Shown here in pieces: positions 34,687-42,514 of a DNA stretch of 64,000 nucleotides (the stretch's first letter is position 1; the number at the start of each line of letters is the position of its first letter). The notes beneath the pieces were generated by a model. The model saw nothing but the letters and a program-made list of their open reading frames with translations, was not told the DNA's origin and made no database searches. The DNA lies in the NCBI GenBank assembly GCA_036378675.1, contig DASUWA010000007.1:1-64000 (forward strand), read 5' to 3'. Origin of the DNA: Acidimicrobiales bacterium. GTDB lineage: Bacteria > Actinomycetota > Acidimicrobiia > Acidimicrobiales > Palsa-688. Both the position numbers and the translations under genes were made by a program.

Positions 34687-35085
34687 TCAGCGCTCGGTCA
34701 GTATCCGCTGACTGAATCTCATATCCCGACCGGAACCGACGAACGTGTCGTGATAACGGCCCGCGAAGGTCTGTGACCAGGTGTCGTTTCGCTTGGCATT
34801 TATCGTCAGGTCCGATACGGAGTGATAGGTGCCGTCGTGCGACCCGTTGCTTACGACCACGTTGGTCACCTGGTGAAGCGTCTTTACGTTGGGCTGGTTC
34901 GCGAGCATCTTCTGGATCGCGTCCTTGCCGGCCGTCTCGTCACCGAGCTGGATGAACCTTGCCTCGGCGGAGAAGAGGTCGGCCGCGGCTTGGAACTCGC
35001 CGTCGTCTACGAGTTGGCAGAATCGGGCCAGCAGCCTCCGAATGGCCGCCTCCACCTCCGTGGACACTTCCTTAGAGACAGTCAT
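34687..35085 (-). CDS. SnoaL-like (NTF2-fold) protein
   Basis: A 132-residue SnoaL_4-type protein from ATG 35085. The N-terminal helices (AAIRRLLARFCQLVDDGEF) and ADLFSAEARFIQLG strand are typical of NTF2-fold ketosteroid-isomerase-like proteins, as is the C-terminal FAGRYHDTFV. Such proteins act as isomerases, dehydratases or ligand carriers; the substrate is unknown. It ends seven bases from the acyl-CoA ligase end, on the opposite strand. The 59 bases between it and the GH63 gene hold nothing obvious. Confidence 0.78.
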   Translation of the reverse strand: MTVSKEVSTEVEAAIRRLLARFCQLVDDGEFQAAADLFSAEARFIQLGDETAGKDAIQKMLANQPNVKTLHQVTNVVVSNGSHDGTYHSVSDLTINAKRNDTWSQTFAGRYHDTFVGSGRDMRFSQRILTER

Positions 35086-35144
35086 CGGGTGTGACTGTAC
35101 GCGGTGCGGGACGCTCGTTGGGGCGGCCTGGGTGGACTCCGTGG

Positions 35145-37820
35145 CTAGTGGCGCCCACCGAGCCGGCGGTCTGCGATCAGGTCCAGGACCAGACCGGTCC
35201 ATCCGGTCTGATGGGAGGCTCCGAGCCCGGCGCCGGTGTCTCCGTGGAAGTATTCGTGGAACAGAATCTGGTCGCGCCAGGCCGGGTCGGTCTGCATGAG
35301 CCGGTTGGACCCGAACACCGGCCGTTTCCCTGAAGCGTCGGGCAGGAAGATCGAAACCAACCGCCGAGCAAGATCGTCAGAGACCTGGTTCAACGTTCGC
35401 TTCGTCCCTGATCCGGTGGGGTGTTCGACTGTGAATCCCTCGCCGAAGAAGTCGTGGTAGCGGTCGAGCGCTTCCGTAAGCAGGTAGTTCAGCGGGAACC
35501 AGACCGGACCCCTCCAGTTGGAGTTTCCTCCAAAGAGAGTCGTGGTTGACTCTGCCGGCTCGTAATCGACCGACGCCGTCGATCCTCCGAGGTCGAGCGT
35601 GAACGGATGCGCGAGGTGGTAGCGAGACAGCGACCTGAGACCGTGATCCGAAAGCAGCTCCTCCGGATCGACGCACCGGGACAGGACTCTGACGAGACGG
35701 TCTCTGCCGACCACGGAGAGCAAGATCCGACCAGGCTTCCCGGGGGTGCTCGAACGCGAGACGTGATGCGCGTACTGGGACCTGTTGGTCACGAACCAGT
35801 CCAACCGCCGCGAGAAGGCAGGCAGCTTGTCGAGGAGCTCCTGATCGAGGACGGTGGCAGCGAAGAGCGGAACGACCCCGACCAGCGATCTCGCGCGGAC
35901 AGGAATCGATTGGCCGCTGGCGAGGACGATTAGGTCGTAGAAGAAACCGTCCTGGTCGTCCCACAGACCTTGCCATTCCATGGCGTGGGCGATGATGGTG
36001 AAGTGTTCGAAGAACTTCGTGGCCACGTCCTCGTAGACCGGATCGTTCAGGGCCAACTGAAGCGAAATCTCCAGGAGATTCAAGCAGTACATCGCCATCC
36101 AGGCGGTTCCGTCTGACTGCTCCAGCCGCCCGGCTACCGGCAATGGTCTCGACCGGTCGAACAAGCCGATGTTGTCCAAGCCGAGAAATCCACCCTCGAA
36201 GAGGTTGTTGCCGGCTGCGTCCTTTCGGTTCACCCACCAGGTGAAGTTGAGCAGGAGCTTGTGCAGGATCCTTTCGAGGAATTCGAAATCTGGTGTCGCA
36301 TCGACGTCCCGGCTGGCCCTCGCCTGCCAGTCGATCTCCCATACCCTCAACGCGGCCCAGGCGTGGACGGGCGGGTTGACGTCGCTGAAGTTCCATTCGT
36401 ACGCGGGCAGCTGGCCGTTCGGGTGCATGAACCACTCCCGGCCCAGCAGTATCAGCTGCCGCTTGGCGAACTCGGCGTCGAGATGCGCCAGGGCTACGCA
36501 GTGAAAAGCGAGATCCCACGACGCGTACCACGGGTACTCCCAGGGATCGGGCATCGAGATCACGTCACGGTTGTCGAGGTGGGTCCAATCCCCGTTGCGA
36601 ATCAGGCCGCGCCCCGCAGGGGGAGGAGGTTGTGCGGGGTCCCCGTCCAGCCACCTTTTGACGTTGAAGTGGAAGTACTGCTTCGACCAGAGCATCCCCG
36701 CCGACGCCTGGCGCAGCACCAGCGCCTCTTCTGCGGTGGCGTCTTTCGGCACGAGCCGCGCATAGAACAGGTCAGCTTCGGACTTCCGGTCGGCCATCAC
36801 CTTTTCGTATGCCAGACCCAGGTCACCCTCGGCGGACGTCGGAGTCGGCTTGGCGCCCTCTCCGGGCTTCCAGAACCGCAGACGCAGCTCCATCGTGGCG
36901 CCAGGGGGTGCCGTTACGCGATAACGGAGCGCGGCCTTGGTGCCGGACATGTGCGGGTTCACGGTCGGGGCGGACGAGAGGACATGGTCGGCGATGCCGT
37001 CCTTGGGATAAGCCGGTCCCGGCGCCCCGAAGAGCTTGGCCAGGTTCGTGTCGTTGTCGCAGAAGAGGAGCTCAGGTTCGCCGGCGCCGGTCAGCCGCCA
37101 CCTCCCCAGAACCGGGTGGGTGACGCTCACCGTGCGGTGGTCCTCCGCGGTGAGCGTCGGACGCCCGGTCGTTCCACCGCCCGGGGTGTCCCAGCTCCAG
37201 GTGTTACGGAACCAGATCGTCGGCAGGACGTCGATGGTCGCCTCGTCGGGCCCCATGTTTCGAACCTGGATGTGCCACAGCAGGTCCTCCGGGGCGCCTT
37301 TCGCCCAGGTGGCGGTAACCACCCAGTACCGGTTGTCGTCGAAGACCCCCGTGTCGATCAGCTCGTATTCGGGGTCTAGCCGGCTCCGGCGGGCGTTCTC
37401 ATGGAGCAACCCGGCGTACGGGAACGGGGCCTGGGGGTAGTGGTAGCGCCACACCAGCCAGGAGGAGGTGGGGGTCGCGTCCAGGTACCACCAGTACTCC
37501 TTTACGTCCTCCCCGTGGTTCCCCTGCTCGGACGTGAGGCCGTACATGCGCTCCTTGAGGACCGGATCCTCGCCGTTCCACAGGGCCAGAGCGAGACAAA
37601 TCTGCTGGTCAAGGTCACAAATCCCGCCGAGCCCGTCCTCGCTCCAGCGGTAGGCCCGGGACGGGGCTTGCTCGAAGGGAAGGTACGACCAGGCGTCCCC
37701 GTTAGCTGAGTAGTCCTCCCTCACGGTGCCCCAAGCCCGCTCCGACAGGTACGGCCCCCAGATACGCCATGGGAGGTCGCCGCGGTTGGCCTGATCGAGT
37801 CTTTCCTGCTCGTCCTCCAT
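35145..37820 (-). CDS. Glycoside hydrolase family 63-like (alpha/alpha)6 enzyme
   Basis: About 891 residues from ATG 37820. The N-terminal half carries a beta domain (WRIWGPYLSERAWGTVREDY, GVFDDNRYWVVTATWAKG); the C-terminal half is an (alpha/alpha)6 barrel with DPWEYPWYASWDLAFHCVAL, the conserved PAYEWNFSDVNPPVHAWA segment and GPVWFPLNYLLTEAL. These match bacterial GH63 proteins, which cleave glucosides such as glucosylglycerate or mannosylglycerate. The catalytic acid is likely the Asp of SWD; the base lies in the barrel. The gene diverges from lon across a region with a perfect 8-bp inverted repeat. GTG 37826 is an alternative start. Confidence 0.85.
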   Translation of the reverse strand: MEDEQERLDQANRGDLPWRIWGPYLSERAWGTVREDYSANGDAWSYLPFEQAPSRAYRWSEDGLGGICDLDQQICLALALWNGEDPVLKERMYGLTSEQGNHGEDVKEYWWYLDATPTSSWLVWRYHYPQAPFPYAGLLHENARRSRLDPEYELIDTGVFDDNRYWVVTATWAKGAPEDLLWHIQVRNMGPDEATIDVLPTIWFRNTWSWDTPGGGTTGRPTLTAEDHRTVSVTHPVLGRWRLTGAGEPELLFCDNDTNLAKLFGAPGPAYPKDGIADHVLSSAPTVNPHMSGTKAALRYRVTAPPGATMELRLRFWKPGEGAKPTPTSAEGDLGLAYEKVMADRKSEADLFYARLVPKDATAEEALVLRQASAGMLWSKQYFHFNVKRWLDGDPAQPPPPAGRGLIRNGDWTHLDNRDVISMPDPWEYPWYASWDLAFHCVALAHLDAEFAKRQLILLGREWFMHPNGQLPAYEWNFSDVNPPVHAWAALRVWEIDWQARASRDVDATPDFEFLERILHKLLLNFTWWVNRKDAAGNNLFEGGFLGLDNIGLFDRSRPLPVAGRLEQSDGTAWMAMYCLNLLEISLQLALNDPVYEDVATKFFEHFTIIAHAMEWQGLWDDQDGFFYDLIVLASGQSIPVRARSLVGVVPLFAATVLDQELLDKLPAFSRRLDWFVTNRSQYAHHVSRSSTPGKPGRILLSVVGRDRLVRVLSRCVDPEELLSDHGLRSLSRYHLAHPFTLDLGGSTASVDYEPAESTTTLFGGNSNWRGPVWFPLNYLLTEALDRYHDFFGEGFTVEHPTGSGTKRTLNQVSDDLARRLVSIFLPDASGKRPVFGSNRLMQTDPAWRDQILFHEYFHGDTGAGLGASHQTGWTGLVLDLIADRRLGGRH

Positions 37821-37850
37821 CCGCACATCGTCCCACTCCGAGTCCGGAGC

Positions 37851-37879
37851 GAAAGTTGAGTGGCCTAGGAACAACTTTC
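37851..37879. promoter_or_regulatory. Inverted repeat GAAAGTTG-N13-CAACTTTC between GH63 and lon
   Basis: Perfect 8-bp arms at 37851-37858 and 37872-37879 are separated by 13 bases that include the palindrome CCTAGG. It lies 31 bases upstream of the GH63 start and 62 bases upstream of lon, suitable for a dimeric regulator controlling either or both genes. It does not match the HspR HAIR or ClgR consensus as I know them. Confidence 0.5.
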
Positions 37880-37884
37880 CTCCA

Positions 37885-37923
37885 AGGATCGTTATCCTGG
37901 GTGCACTTACAGGATTACATCCT
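37885..37923. promoter_or_regulatory. Two AGGAT-N3/4-ATCCT dyads in the lon promoter region
   Basis: AGGAT-CGTT-ATCCT (37885-37898) and AGGAT-TAC-ATCCT (37911-37923) repeat the same 5-bp half-sites 26 bases apart, 18-56 bases before the lon start codon. The 26-base step is about 2.5 helical turns. They look like paired operators or part of the lon leader. Confidence 0.5.
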
Positions 37924-37940
37924 CGGAAGAGAGTCTCGAT

Positions 37941-40322
37941 ATGCCTCCTTTAGCCACCTCGGCCCTGCCGCTGCTCCCCCTGGACGCGGGCGTTGTGTTG
38001 CCTGGAATGACCATCACGCTCGCCCTGGAGACGCCAGAGGCAAGGGCTGCGGTCGAGGCCGCGCCCGGTGCCGGCAACCGGCTGGTCCTGGTCCCTCGGA
38101 TCGGTCGTTCCGACGGTCCAGATTCGAGTAGCGGACGCTACGCCAGAGTCGGGACGATCGCGTCGATCGAGCGGTCGGGCACGCTGCCCGGGGGGACGCC
38201 TGCGGTCGTTGTCTCCGGCCAGGGCAGGGCGGTGATAGGTGCTGCCACCGCGGCCGCCGGCGCCGCGTTGTGGGTCGGGGTCGAGGCGGTCGAGGAGGCC
38301 CAACCGGGCCCCGAGAACGAGGAGTCCGCGCGGGAGCTTCGGGCGGTATTCGAGGCGATCGCGGAGCACCGCGGCATCGGACGGCTTGGCGACCTGCTTC
38401 GAGGGGTCACCAGCCCCGGGGAGCTGGCCGACACGGCCGGATACTGGCCTGAGCTGTCGGTGGAGAGGAAGGTCGAGCTTCTCGAAACGCTCGATCCGTC
38501 GAAGAGGGTCGAACTGGTCCTGGCCTGGGGCCGGGAGACTCTGGCCGAGCTGGAACTGAAGGACCGCATCCGCAGCGACGTCGCTGAGGGCATGGAGCGC
38601 ACCCAGCGTGAATATCTCCTGCGCCAGCAGCTTGCCGCGATCCGCAAGGAACTGGGCGAAGGCGGTGATTCGGAGTCCGGCGATGACTACCGGACGCGGC
38701 TGGAAAGCCTGAACGTCAGCGAAGCGGTGCGTGCCGCGATAACACGCGAGATCGACCGCTTCGAAAGGATGAGCGAGCAGAGTCCGGAACACGGATGGAT
38801 CCGCACGTGGCTCGACACCATCTTCGAGATCCCTTGGGGACAGCGAAGCGATGACCGGCTTGACGTCAGCGAAGCCAGGTCGATCCTCGATGCTGATCAC
38901 ACCGGCCTCGATGAGGTCAAGGAACGGATCGTCGAGCATCTTGCCGTTCGCAAACTCCGGGTCGACCGTGGTCTCGAGGGCGAACCGTCTGAAAAGGGTG
39001 GCCGAGGCTCGGGTGGGATGATTCTCACCCTGGTCGGACCTCCCGGCGTCGGCAAGACGTCGCTCGGCGAGTCGATGGCTCGCGCGATGGGTCGTAAGTT
39101 CGTCCGGGTCGCCCTAGGTGGCGTCCGCGACGAGGCCGAGATACGCGGTCACCGTCGTACATACGTCGGGGCCATGCCCGGCCGCATAGTCCGCGCGATC
39201 AAGGACGCAGGGACGCTAAACCCCGTCGTGTTGCTCGACGAGGTGGACAAGCTCGGAAGCGACTGGCGAGGAGATCCTTCCGCCGCGTTGCTCGAAGTGC
39301 TCGATCCCGCCCAGAACCACACGTTCCGGGATCACTACCTGGATGTCGATCTCGATCTTTCAGATGTCCTGTTCGTCGCGACCGCGAACAACGCTGAGCA
39401 AATACCTGGACCGCTCTTCGACCGCATGGAGGTCGTTCGCATCGACGGCTACAGCGACGAGGAGAAGGTCGGGATCGCGCGCGACCACTTGCTGCAGCGC
39501 CAGCTTGCTCGAGCCGGTCTTCTCGAAGGAGAAGTCGAGGTCACTGACGATGCGATTCGTGCAGTGATCGACGGGTATACCCGTGAAGCGGGTGTGCGTG
39601 GACTGGAGCGCGAGCTCGGAAGGTTGTTGCGCAAGGCCGCAGCGAAGGTCGCCGCGGAGCAGCCCACGCAACCGATACGCGTCGGATCGGAAGACGTTCG
39701 GACCTGGTTGGGACGCCCGCGTCATCGTCCCGAGGTCGCGGAGCGCACTTCAGTTCCAGGCGTGGCGACCGGTCTCGCGGTCACCGGAGTGGGCGGAGAC
39801 GTTCTGTTCGTCGAAGCGAGCGCGTCCCCCGGAGACGGAGGGCTCACCCTCACCGGACAACTCGGCGATGTGATGCAGGAATCAGCGCGTATCGCGCTCT
39901 CGTACGCTCAAGCGCATGCTGATGAGCTCGGACTGCCAGAAGGCGCATTCGACCACAAGCGGATACACGTGCACGTTCCCGCGGGAGCGATACCGAAGGA
40001 TGGACCGTCTGCAGGCGTGACGATGACGACCGCGTTAGTTAGTCTTTTAACCGGACGTCCTGTTCGTTCCGAAGTTGGAATGACCGGCGAGGTCACGTTA
40101 CAAGGCAAAGTCCTTCCCATTGGTGGAGTCAAGCAGAAGGTTCTTGCTGCTCACCGCGCAGGACTCACTGAAGTCGTGTTGCCCGCGCGCAACGAAGATG
40201 ACCTCGAAGACGTTCCCGAAGCCGTTCGCAGTGAGATGAAGTTCCATCTCGCGTCCGATATCGGCGAAGTCCTGGAAAATGCCCTCGGAGCAAAAACCCT
40301 TGTGGGACAAGGAGTTTTCTGA
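37941..40322 (+). CDS. lon: ATP-dependent protease La
   Basis: A 793-residue LonA protease. The N-terminal substrate-binding domain covers about 1-190, a helical linker 190-310, AAA+ module 310-580 with Walker A GPPGVGKT at 366-373, VVLLDEVDKLGSDWRGDP as Walker B and R-finger region, and the protease domain from about 600. The Ser-Lys dyad is Ser690 in PKDGPSAGVTM and Lys733 in IGGVKQKVLAAHRAG. It removes misfolded and regulatory proteins, including HU-like DNA-binding proteins, whose gene follows. A large hairpin spans the stop codon. Confidence 0.95.
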   Translation: MPPLATSALPLLPLDAGVVLPGMTITLALETPEARAAVEAAPGAGNRLVLVPRIGRSDGPDSSSGRYARVGTIASIERSGTLPGGTPAVVVSGQGRAVIGAATAAAGAALWVGVEAVEEAQPGPENEESARELRAVFEAIAEHRGIGRLGDLLRGVTSPGELADTAGYWPELSVERKVELLETLDPSKRVELVLAWGRETLAELELKDRIRSDVAEGMERTQREYLLRQQLAAIRKELGEGGDSESGDDYRTRLESLNVSEAVRAAITREIDRFERMSEQSPEHGWIRTWLDTIFEIPWGQRSDDRLDVSEARSILDADHTGLDEVKERIVEHLAVRKLRVDRGLEGEPSEKGGRGSGGMILTLVGPPGVGKTSLGESMARAMGRKFVRVALGGVRDEAEIRGHRRTYVGAMPGRIVRAIKDAGTLNPVVLLDEVDKLGSDWRGDPSAALLEVLDPAQNHTFRDHYLDVDLDLSDVLFVATANNAEQIPGPLFDRMEVVRIDGYSDEEKVGIARDHLLQRQLARAGLLEGEVEVTDDAIRAVIDGYTREAGVRGLERELGRLLRKAAAKVAAEQPTQPIRVGSEDVRTWLGRPRHRPEVAERTSVPGVATGLAVTGVGGDVLFVEASASPGDGGLTLTGQLGDVMQESARIALSYAQAHADELGLPEGAFDHKRIHVHVPAGAIPKDGPSAGVTMTTALVSLLTGRPVRSEVGMTGEVTLQGKVLPIGGVKQKVLAAHRAGLTEVVLPARNEDDLEDVPEAVRSEMKFHLASDIGEVLENALGAKTLVGQGVF

Positions 40323-40345
40323 GCACTTCGCTCGAAACTCCTTGT
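40307..40345 (+). terminator. Hairpin spanning the lon stop codon
   Basis: ACAAGGAGTTT (40307-40317) pairs perfectly with AAACTCCTTGT (40335-40345), with an inner GAGC-ACTTC-GCTC stem, and the lon TGA (40320-40322) lies in the loop side. A second small stem CCTTG-TCATG-CAAGG follows immediately. There is no U-tract. It may be an unusual terminator or an mRNA-stability element. Confidence 0.55.
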
Positions 40346-40361
40346 CATGCAAGGGAAATGC

Positions 40362-40393
40362 TTGACCTGGCGCCGCGAAACCTCTTGTATATC
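40362..40393 (+). promoter_or_regulatory. Probable hup promoter
   Basis: TTGACC at 40362-40367 is a good -35 element; after 17 bases comes TTGTAT (40385-40390), overlapping TATATC, as a -10. It lies 35-66 bases before the HU start codon and gives hup a promoter independent of lon. Confidence 0.55.
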
Positions 40394-40427
40394 AGGGAAC
40401 TTCCCCAAATAACGCCAGGAGGTGGCG

Positions 40428-40859
40428 GTGAACAGGACAGAGCTAGTCGAGTCTGTGTCCGGAAAGACCGGGCTGGACAGGAGACAGTCGGAGGCTGCGG
40501 TTGGCGCAGTCACCGATGCCGTGATAGCCGAGATCAGAGCGGGTAACAAGGTCTCGCTCTTCGGCTTCGGGACGTTTTCGCCGACTGCACGGGCCGCTCG
40601 GATGGGGCGCAATCCTCAAACTGGGGCTCCGGTGAGGATCGCCGCCTCCAAGGGCGTTCGCTTTGCGCCGGCTTCGGCGTTCAAGGACGTGCTCAACAAG
40701 GGCGGCAAAGCCGCCGGCGGCAAGAAGGCAGCGCCCGCAAAGAAAGCCGGCGCTTCCAAGAAGGCTTCGGCCAAGAAGGCTCCGGCTAAGAAGACCGCAG
40801 CCGCGTCGAAGAAGGCCACGTCGGCCAAAAAGGCCGCTAAGTCGGCGAAGAAGCGCTGA
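40428..40859 (+). CDS. hupB: HU DNA-binding protein with lysine-rich tail
   Basis: About 143 residues from GTG 40428. AGGAGG at 40417-40422 lies five bases before this codon and would overlap the earlier GTG at 40422, so the ribosome site decides the start; MNRTELVESV also matches the HU N-terminus. Residues 1-90 are the HU/IHF fold with GNKVSLFGFGTFS and the arm RMGRNPQTGAPVRI. The remaining ~50 residues are an Ala/Lys/Pro tail (PAKKAGASKKAS), as in mycobacterial HupB. It bends and compacts DNA. A second basic gene follows after 13 bases. Confidence 0.95.
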   Translation: MNRTELVESVSGKTGLDRRQSEAAVGAVTDAVIAEIRAGNKVSLFGFGTFSPTARAARMGRNPQTGAPVRIAASKGVRFAPASAFKDVLNKGGKAAGGKKAAPAKKAGASKKASAKKAPAKKTAAASKKATSAKKAAKSAKKR

Positions 40860-40872
40860 GAAAGGCAAGAGC

Positions 40873-41370
40873 ATGAGCCCGTTGAAAAAGGCCGCCCCGG
40901 CCGCAAGAAAGACAGCAGCAAGGAAGTCGACGACCGCGAAGAAGGCTGCCAAGCGGACGACCGCAGCTCGTAAGACGACCGCGCGAAAGACTGCCGCTCG
41001 TAAGACGACGGCGAGGAAGACGACCGCCAAGCGGACCACCGCGAAGCGGACCGCAGCGAAGAAGGCGACTGCCAAGCGGACTACCGCGAGGAAGACTGCT
41101 GCGAAGCGGACTACCGCAGCTCGCAAGGCTACGGCGAAGAAGACAACAGCTAGAAAGACAGCGGCGAAGCGGACCGCGAAGAGAGCTCCCGCCAAGCGCA
41201 CTGCTAAGCGGACCACCGCGCGGAAGACCGCTGCAAAGCGGACTACCGCGAGGAAGACTGCTGCGAAGCGGACCACGGCCAGAAAGACAGCGGCCAAACG
41301 GACCGCCAAGAGAGCTCCGGCCAAGCGGACCACCGCCCGCAAGGCGGCGGCGAAGAAGGCCTCTAGCTAG
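40873..41370 (+). CDS. Histone H1-like basic repeat protein
   Basis: A 165-residue protein composed almost entirely of Lys, Arg, Ala and Thr, in repeats such as KRTTARKTAA. It has no HU core. AAAGG lies seven bases before ATG 40873, and the gene sits 13 bases after hup, so it is co-transcribed. The composition is like the C-terminal tail of HupB and eukaryotic H1, and bacterial Hc1-type proteins. It is predicted to bind DNA nonspecifically and condense the nucleoid. A strong terminator follows. Repetitive DNA makes its length prone to change. Confidence 0.85.
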   Translation: MSPLKKAAPAARKTAARKSTTAKKAAKRTTAARKTTARKTAARKTTARKTTAKRTTAKRTAAKKATAKRTTARKTAAKRTTAARKATAKKTTARKTAAKRTAKRAPAKRTAKRTTARKTAAKRTTARKTAAKRTTARKTAAKRTAKRAPAKRTTARKAAAKKASS

Positions 41371-41382
41371 AAAGCAACCTGT

Positions 41383-41408
41383 GTCCCGCCCGCGAAAGCG
41401 GGCGGGAC
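41383..41408. terminator. Strong hairpin terminator after the H1-like gene
   Basis: A perfect 11-bp stem GTCCCGCCCGC (41383-41393) with GCGGGCGGGAC (41398-41408) closes a stable GAAA tetraloop, followed by ATTCGGTTT. It lies between convergent genes and probably terminates both hup-H1 and cofC transcripts. Confidence 0.85.
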
Positions 41409-41415
41409 ATTCGGT

Positions 41416-42039
41416 TTAGACCCCCACGAAGGCCAGGTCTTCTGGAACGTCGACATCCCACGCAAGGGGGCTGTCGTGGACGATTCTGACCGGCGCCCCG
41501 GTTCTCTTCGCTTCACCCACGTGGCGGGCGAAGGATCCCGGGCCGTACGAGAAGCTGAAGCCGGCCGACGGTGGAACTGCGATGACGTTGCTTCCATCGC
41601 CGTGGCGGTCAGGGACGATCGTTATCCCGAGAAAGTCGGCGATCCAGCTGAGGTCGGTCGCCAACGGCAGATCCCCGGCTGCGACGATCGCCAACTGTAC
41701 TCCAAGGTCGCCCAGACGGCGCACCCCTTCTTGGACCGCGCCGTTCAACCCTCTCCCCGGTTCCCAGATGACCAAGGCTCCCGCCGACCGAGCCCAGCTC
41801 GCCACCTCACGGTCGTCGCAAACCACGGCCACTGGGAGATTTCCTGCGGATGCCACGACACGGTTGGCCATGTCGCGGGCCAGTTGCGCTCTGCGCTCCG
41901 GGGAGAGGGCCGGGGCGAGCCTCACCTTGGCGTCCCGGAACGACTTCACCGGCACGAGCACCGCGACGGGCCCCAGTCGCGGGGCCATTGGCTGCTTCGG
42001 CTCGTCCTCCTGGGGTCGCCCCACGGGGCTGGTCGGCAC
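41416..42039 (-). CDS. cofC: Phospholactate/phosphoenolpyruvate guanylyltransferase of F420 synthesis
   Basis: A 207-residue CofC/FbiD nucleotidyltransferase. VAVLVPVKSFRDAKVRLAP is the nucleotide-binding start (with a K-X6-R element), followed by LARDMANRVVASA, VVCDD, WEPGRGLNGAVQEG, VAAGDLPLAT with the metal Asp, and SNVIAVPPSAGFSFSYGPGSF. In actinobacteria the enzyme (FbiD) makes EPPG from phosphoenolpyruvate and GTP for coenzyme F420. It starts at GTG 42039; ATG four lines into the Pro-rich leader is possible. No other F420 gene is in the window. Confidence 0.9.
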   Translation of the reverse strand: MPTSPVGRPQEDEPKQPMAPRLGPVAVLVPVKSFRDAKVRLAPALSPERRAQLARDMANRVVASAGNLPVAVVCDDREVASWARSAGALVIWEPGRGLNGAVQEGVRRLGDLGVQLAIVAAGDLPLATDLSWIADFLGITIVPDRHGDGSNVIAVPPSAGFSFSYGPGSFARHVGEAKRTGAPVRIVHDSPLAWDVDVPEDLAFVGV

Positions 42040-42091
42040 CCCACGAATCCTAAGTGCCCTCCGGGTCTAGGCGGCACAGGCGCACGCGGTT

Positions 42092-42097
42092 TATAAG
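42092..42097 (+). promoter_or_regulatory. -10 element close to the RpiB-like start
   Basis: TATAAG ends nine bases before GTG 42107, with no Shine-Dalgarno motif between. The spacing suggests a leaderless or near-leaderless mRNA. Confidence 0.4.
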
Positions 42098-42106
42098 CTC
42101 TCTCGG

Positions 42107-42514
42107 GTGCGCGTAGCTTTCGGAACCGACGAGGTGACCGCTTTGGCGGACGTTGTCACCGAACATCTCGCCAAGCTTGGCCACGACGTAGACACATTGT
42201 GCGCGCCCGGGTGGTGGCCCGATGTGGGGCGTCTGGTCGGGGAAGCGGTGGCAGACGGACGTGCCGATGCGGGTGTCGTCTGCTGCTGGACCGGGACGGG
42301 AGTTTCGATCGCAGCGAACAAGGTCCCCGGTATCAGGGCGGCGTTGTGCGTGGACGCCCAAACCGCGGCGGGATCGCGTAAATGGAACGACGCGAACGTC
42401 CTGGCGCTGAGCCTCCGCCTCACCAGCCCTGAAGTGGCCACGGAGATCCTCGACGCGTTCATGTCAACTCCCGCTGACCCGAGCGAGTCGGACGCAGTAG
42501 CGCAATTGCGTTGA
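42107..42514 (+). CDS. RpiB/LacAB-family sugar-phosphate isomerase
   Basis: A 135-residue RpiB-like protein. The catalytic loop VVCCWTGTGVSIAANKVPGI, then AALCVDAQTAAGSRKWNDAN and VLALSLR, follow the ribose-5-phosphate isomerase B/galactose-6-phosphate isomerase pattern, with the nucleophile Cys in CCWTG. It interconverts aldose and ketose phosphates. It starts at GTG 42107 and its TGA overlaps the TTG start of the next gene. The sugar substrate cannot be told from sequence. Confidence 0.85.
   Translation: MRVAFGTDEVTALADVVTEHLAKLGHDVDTLCAPGWWPDVGRLVGEAVADGRADAGVVCCWTGTGVSIAANKVPGIRAALCVDAQTAAGSRKWNDANVLALSLRLTSPEVATEILDAFMSTPADPSESDAVAQLR

Noticed and set aside
36261-37379. 372-codon plus-strand open frame
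   Set aside because: Antisense to the GH63 gene, whose motifs are convincing; composition is typical of a shadow frame.
40443-41342. 299-codon minus-strand open frame rich in Ala, Val, Arg and Phe
   Set aside because: It is the antisense shadow of hup and the H1-like gene; the repetitive coding strand lacks stops in this frame. The plus-strand genes have ribosome sites and family matches.
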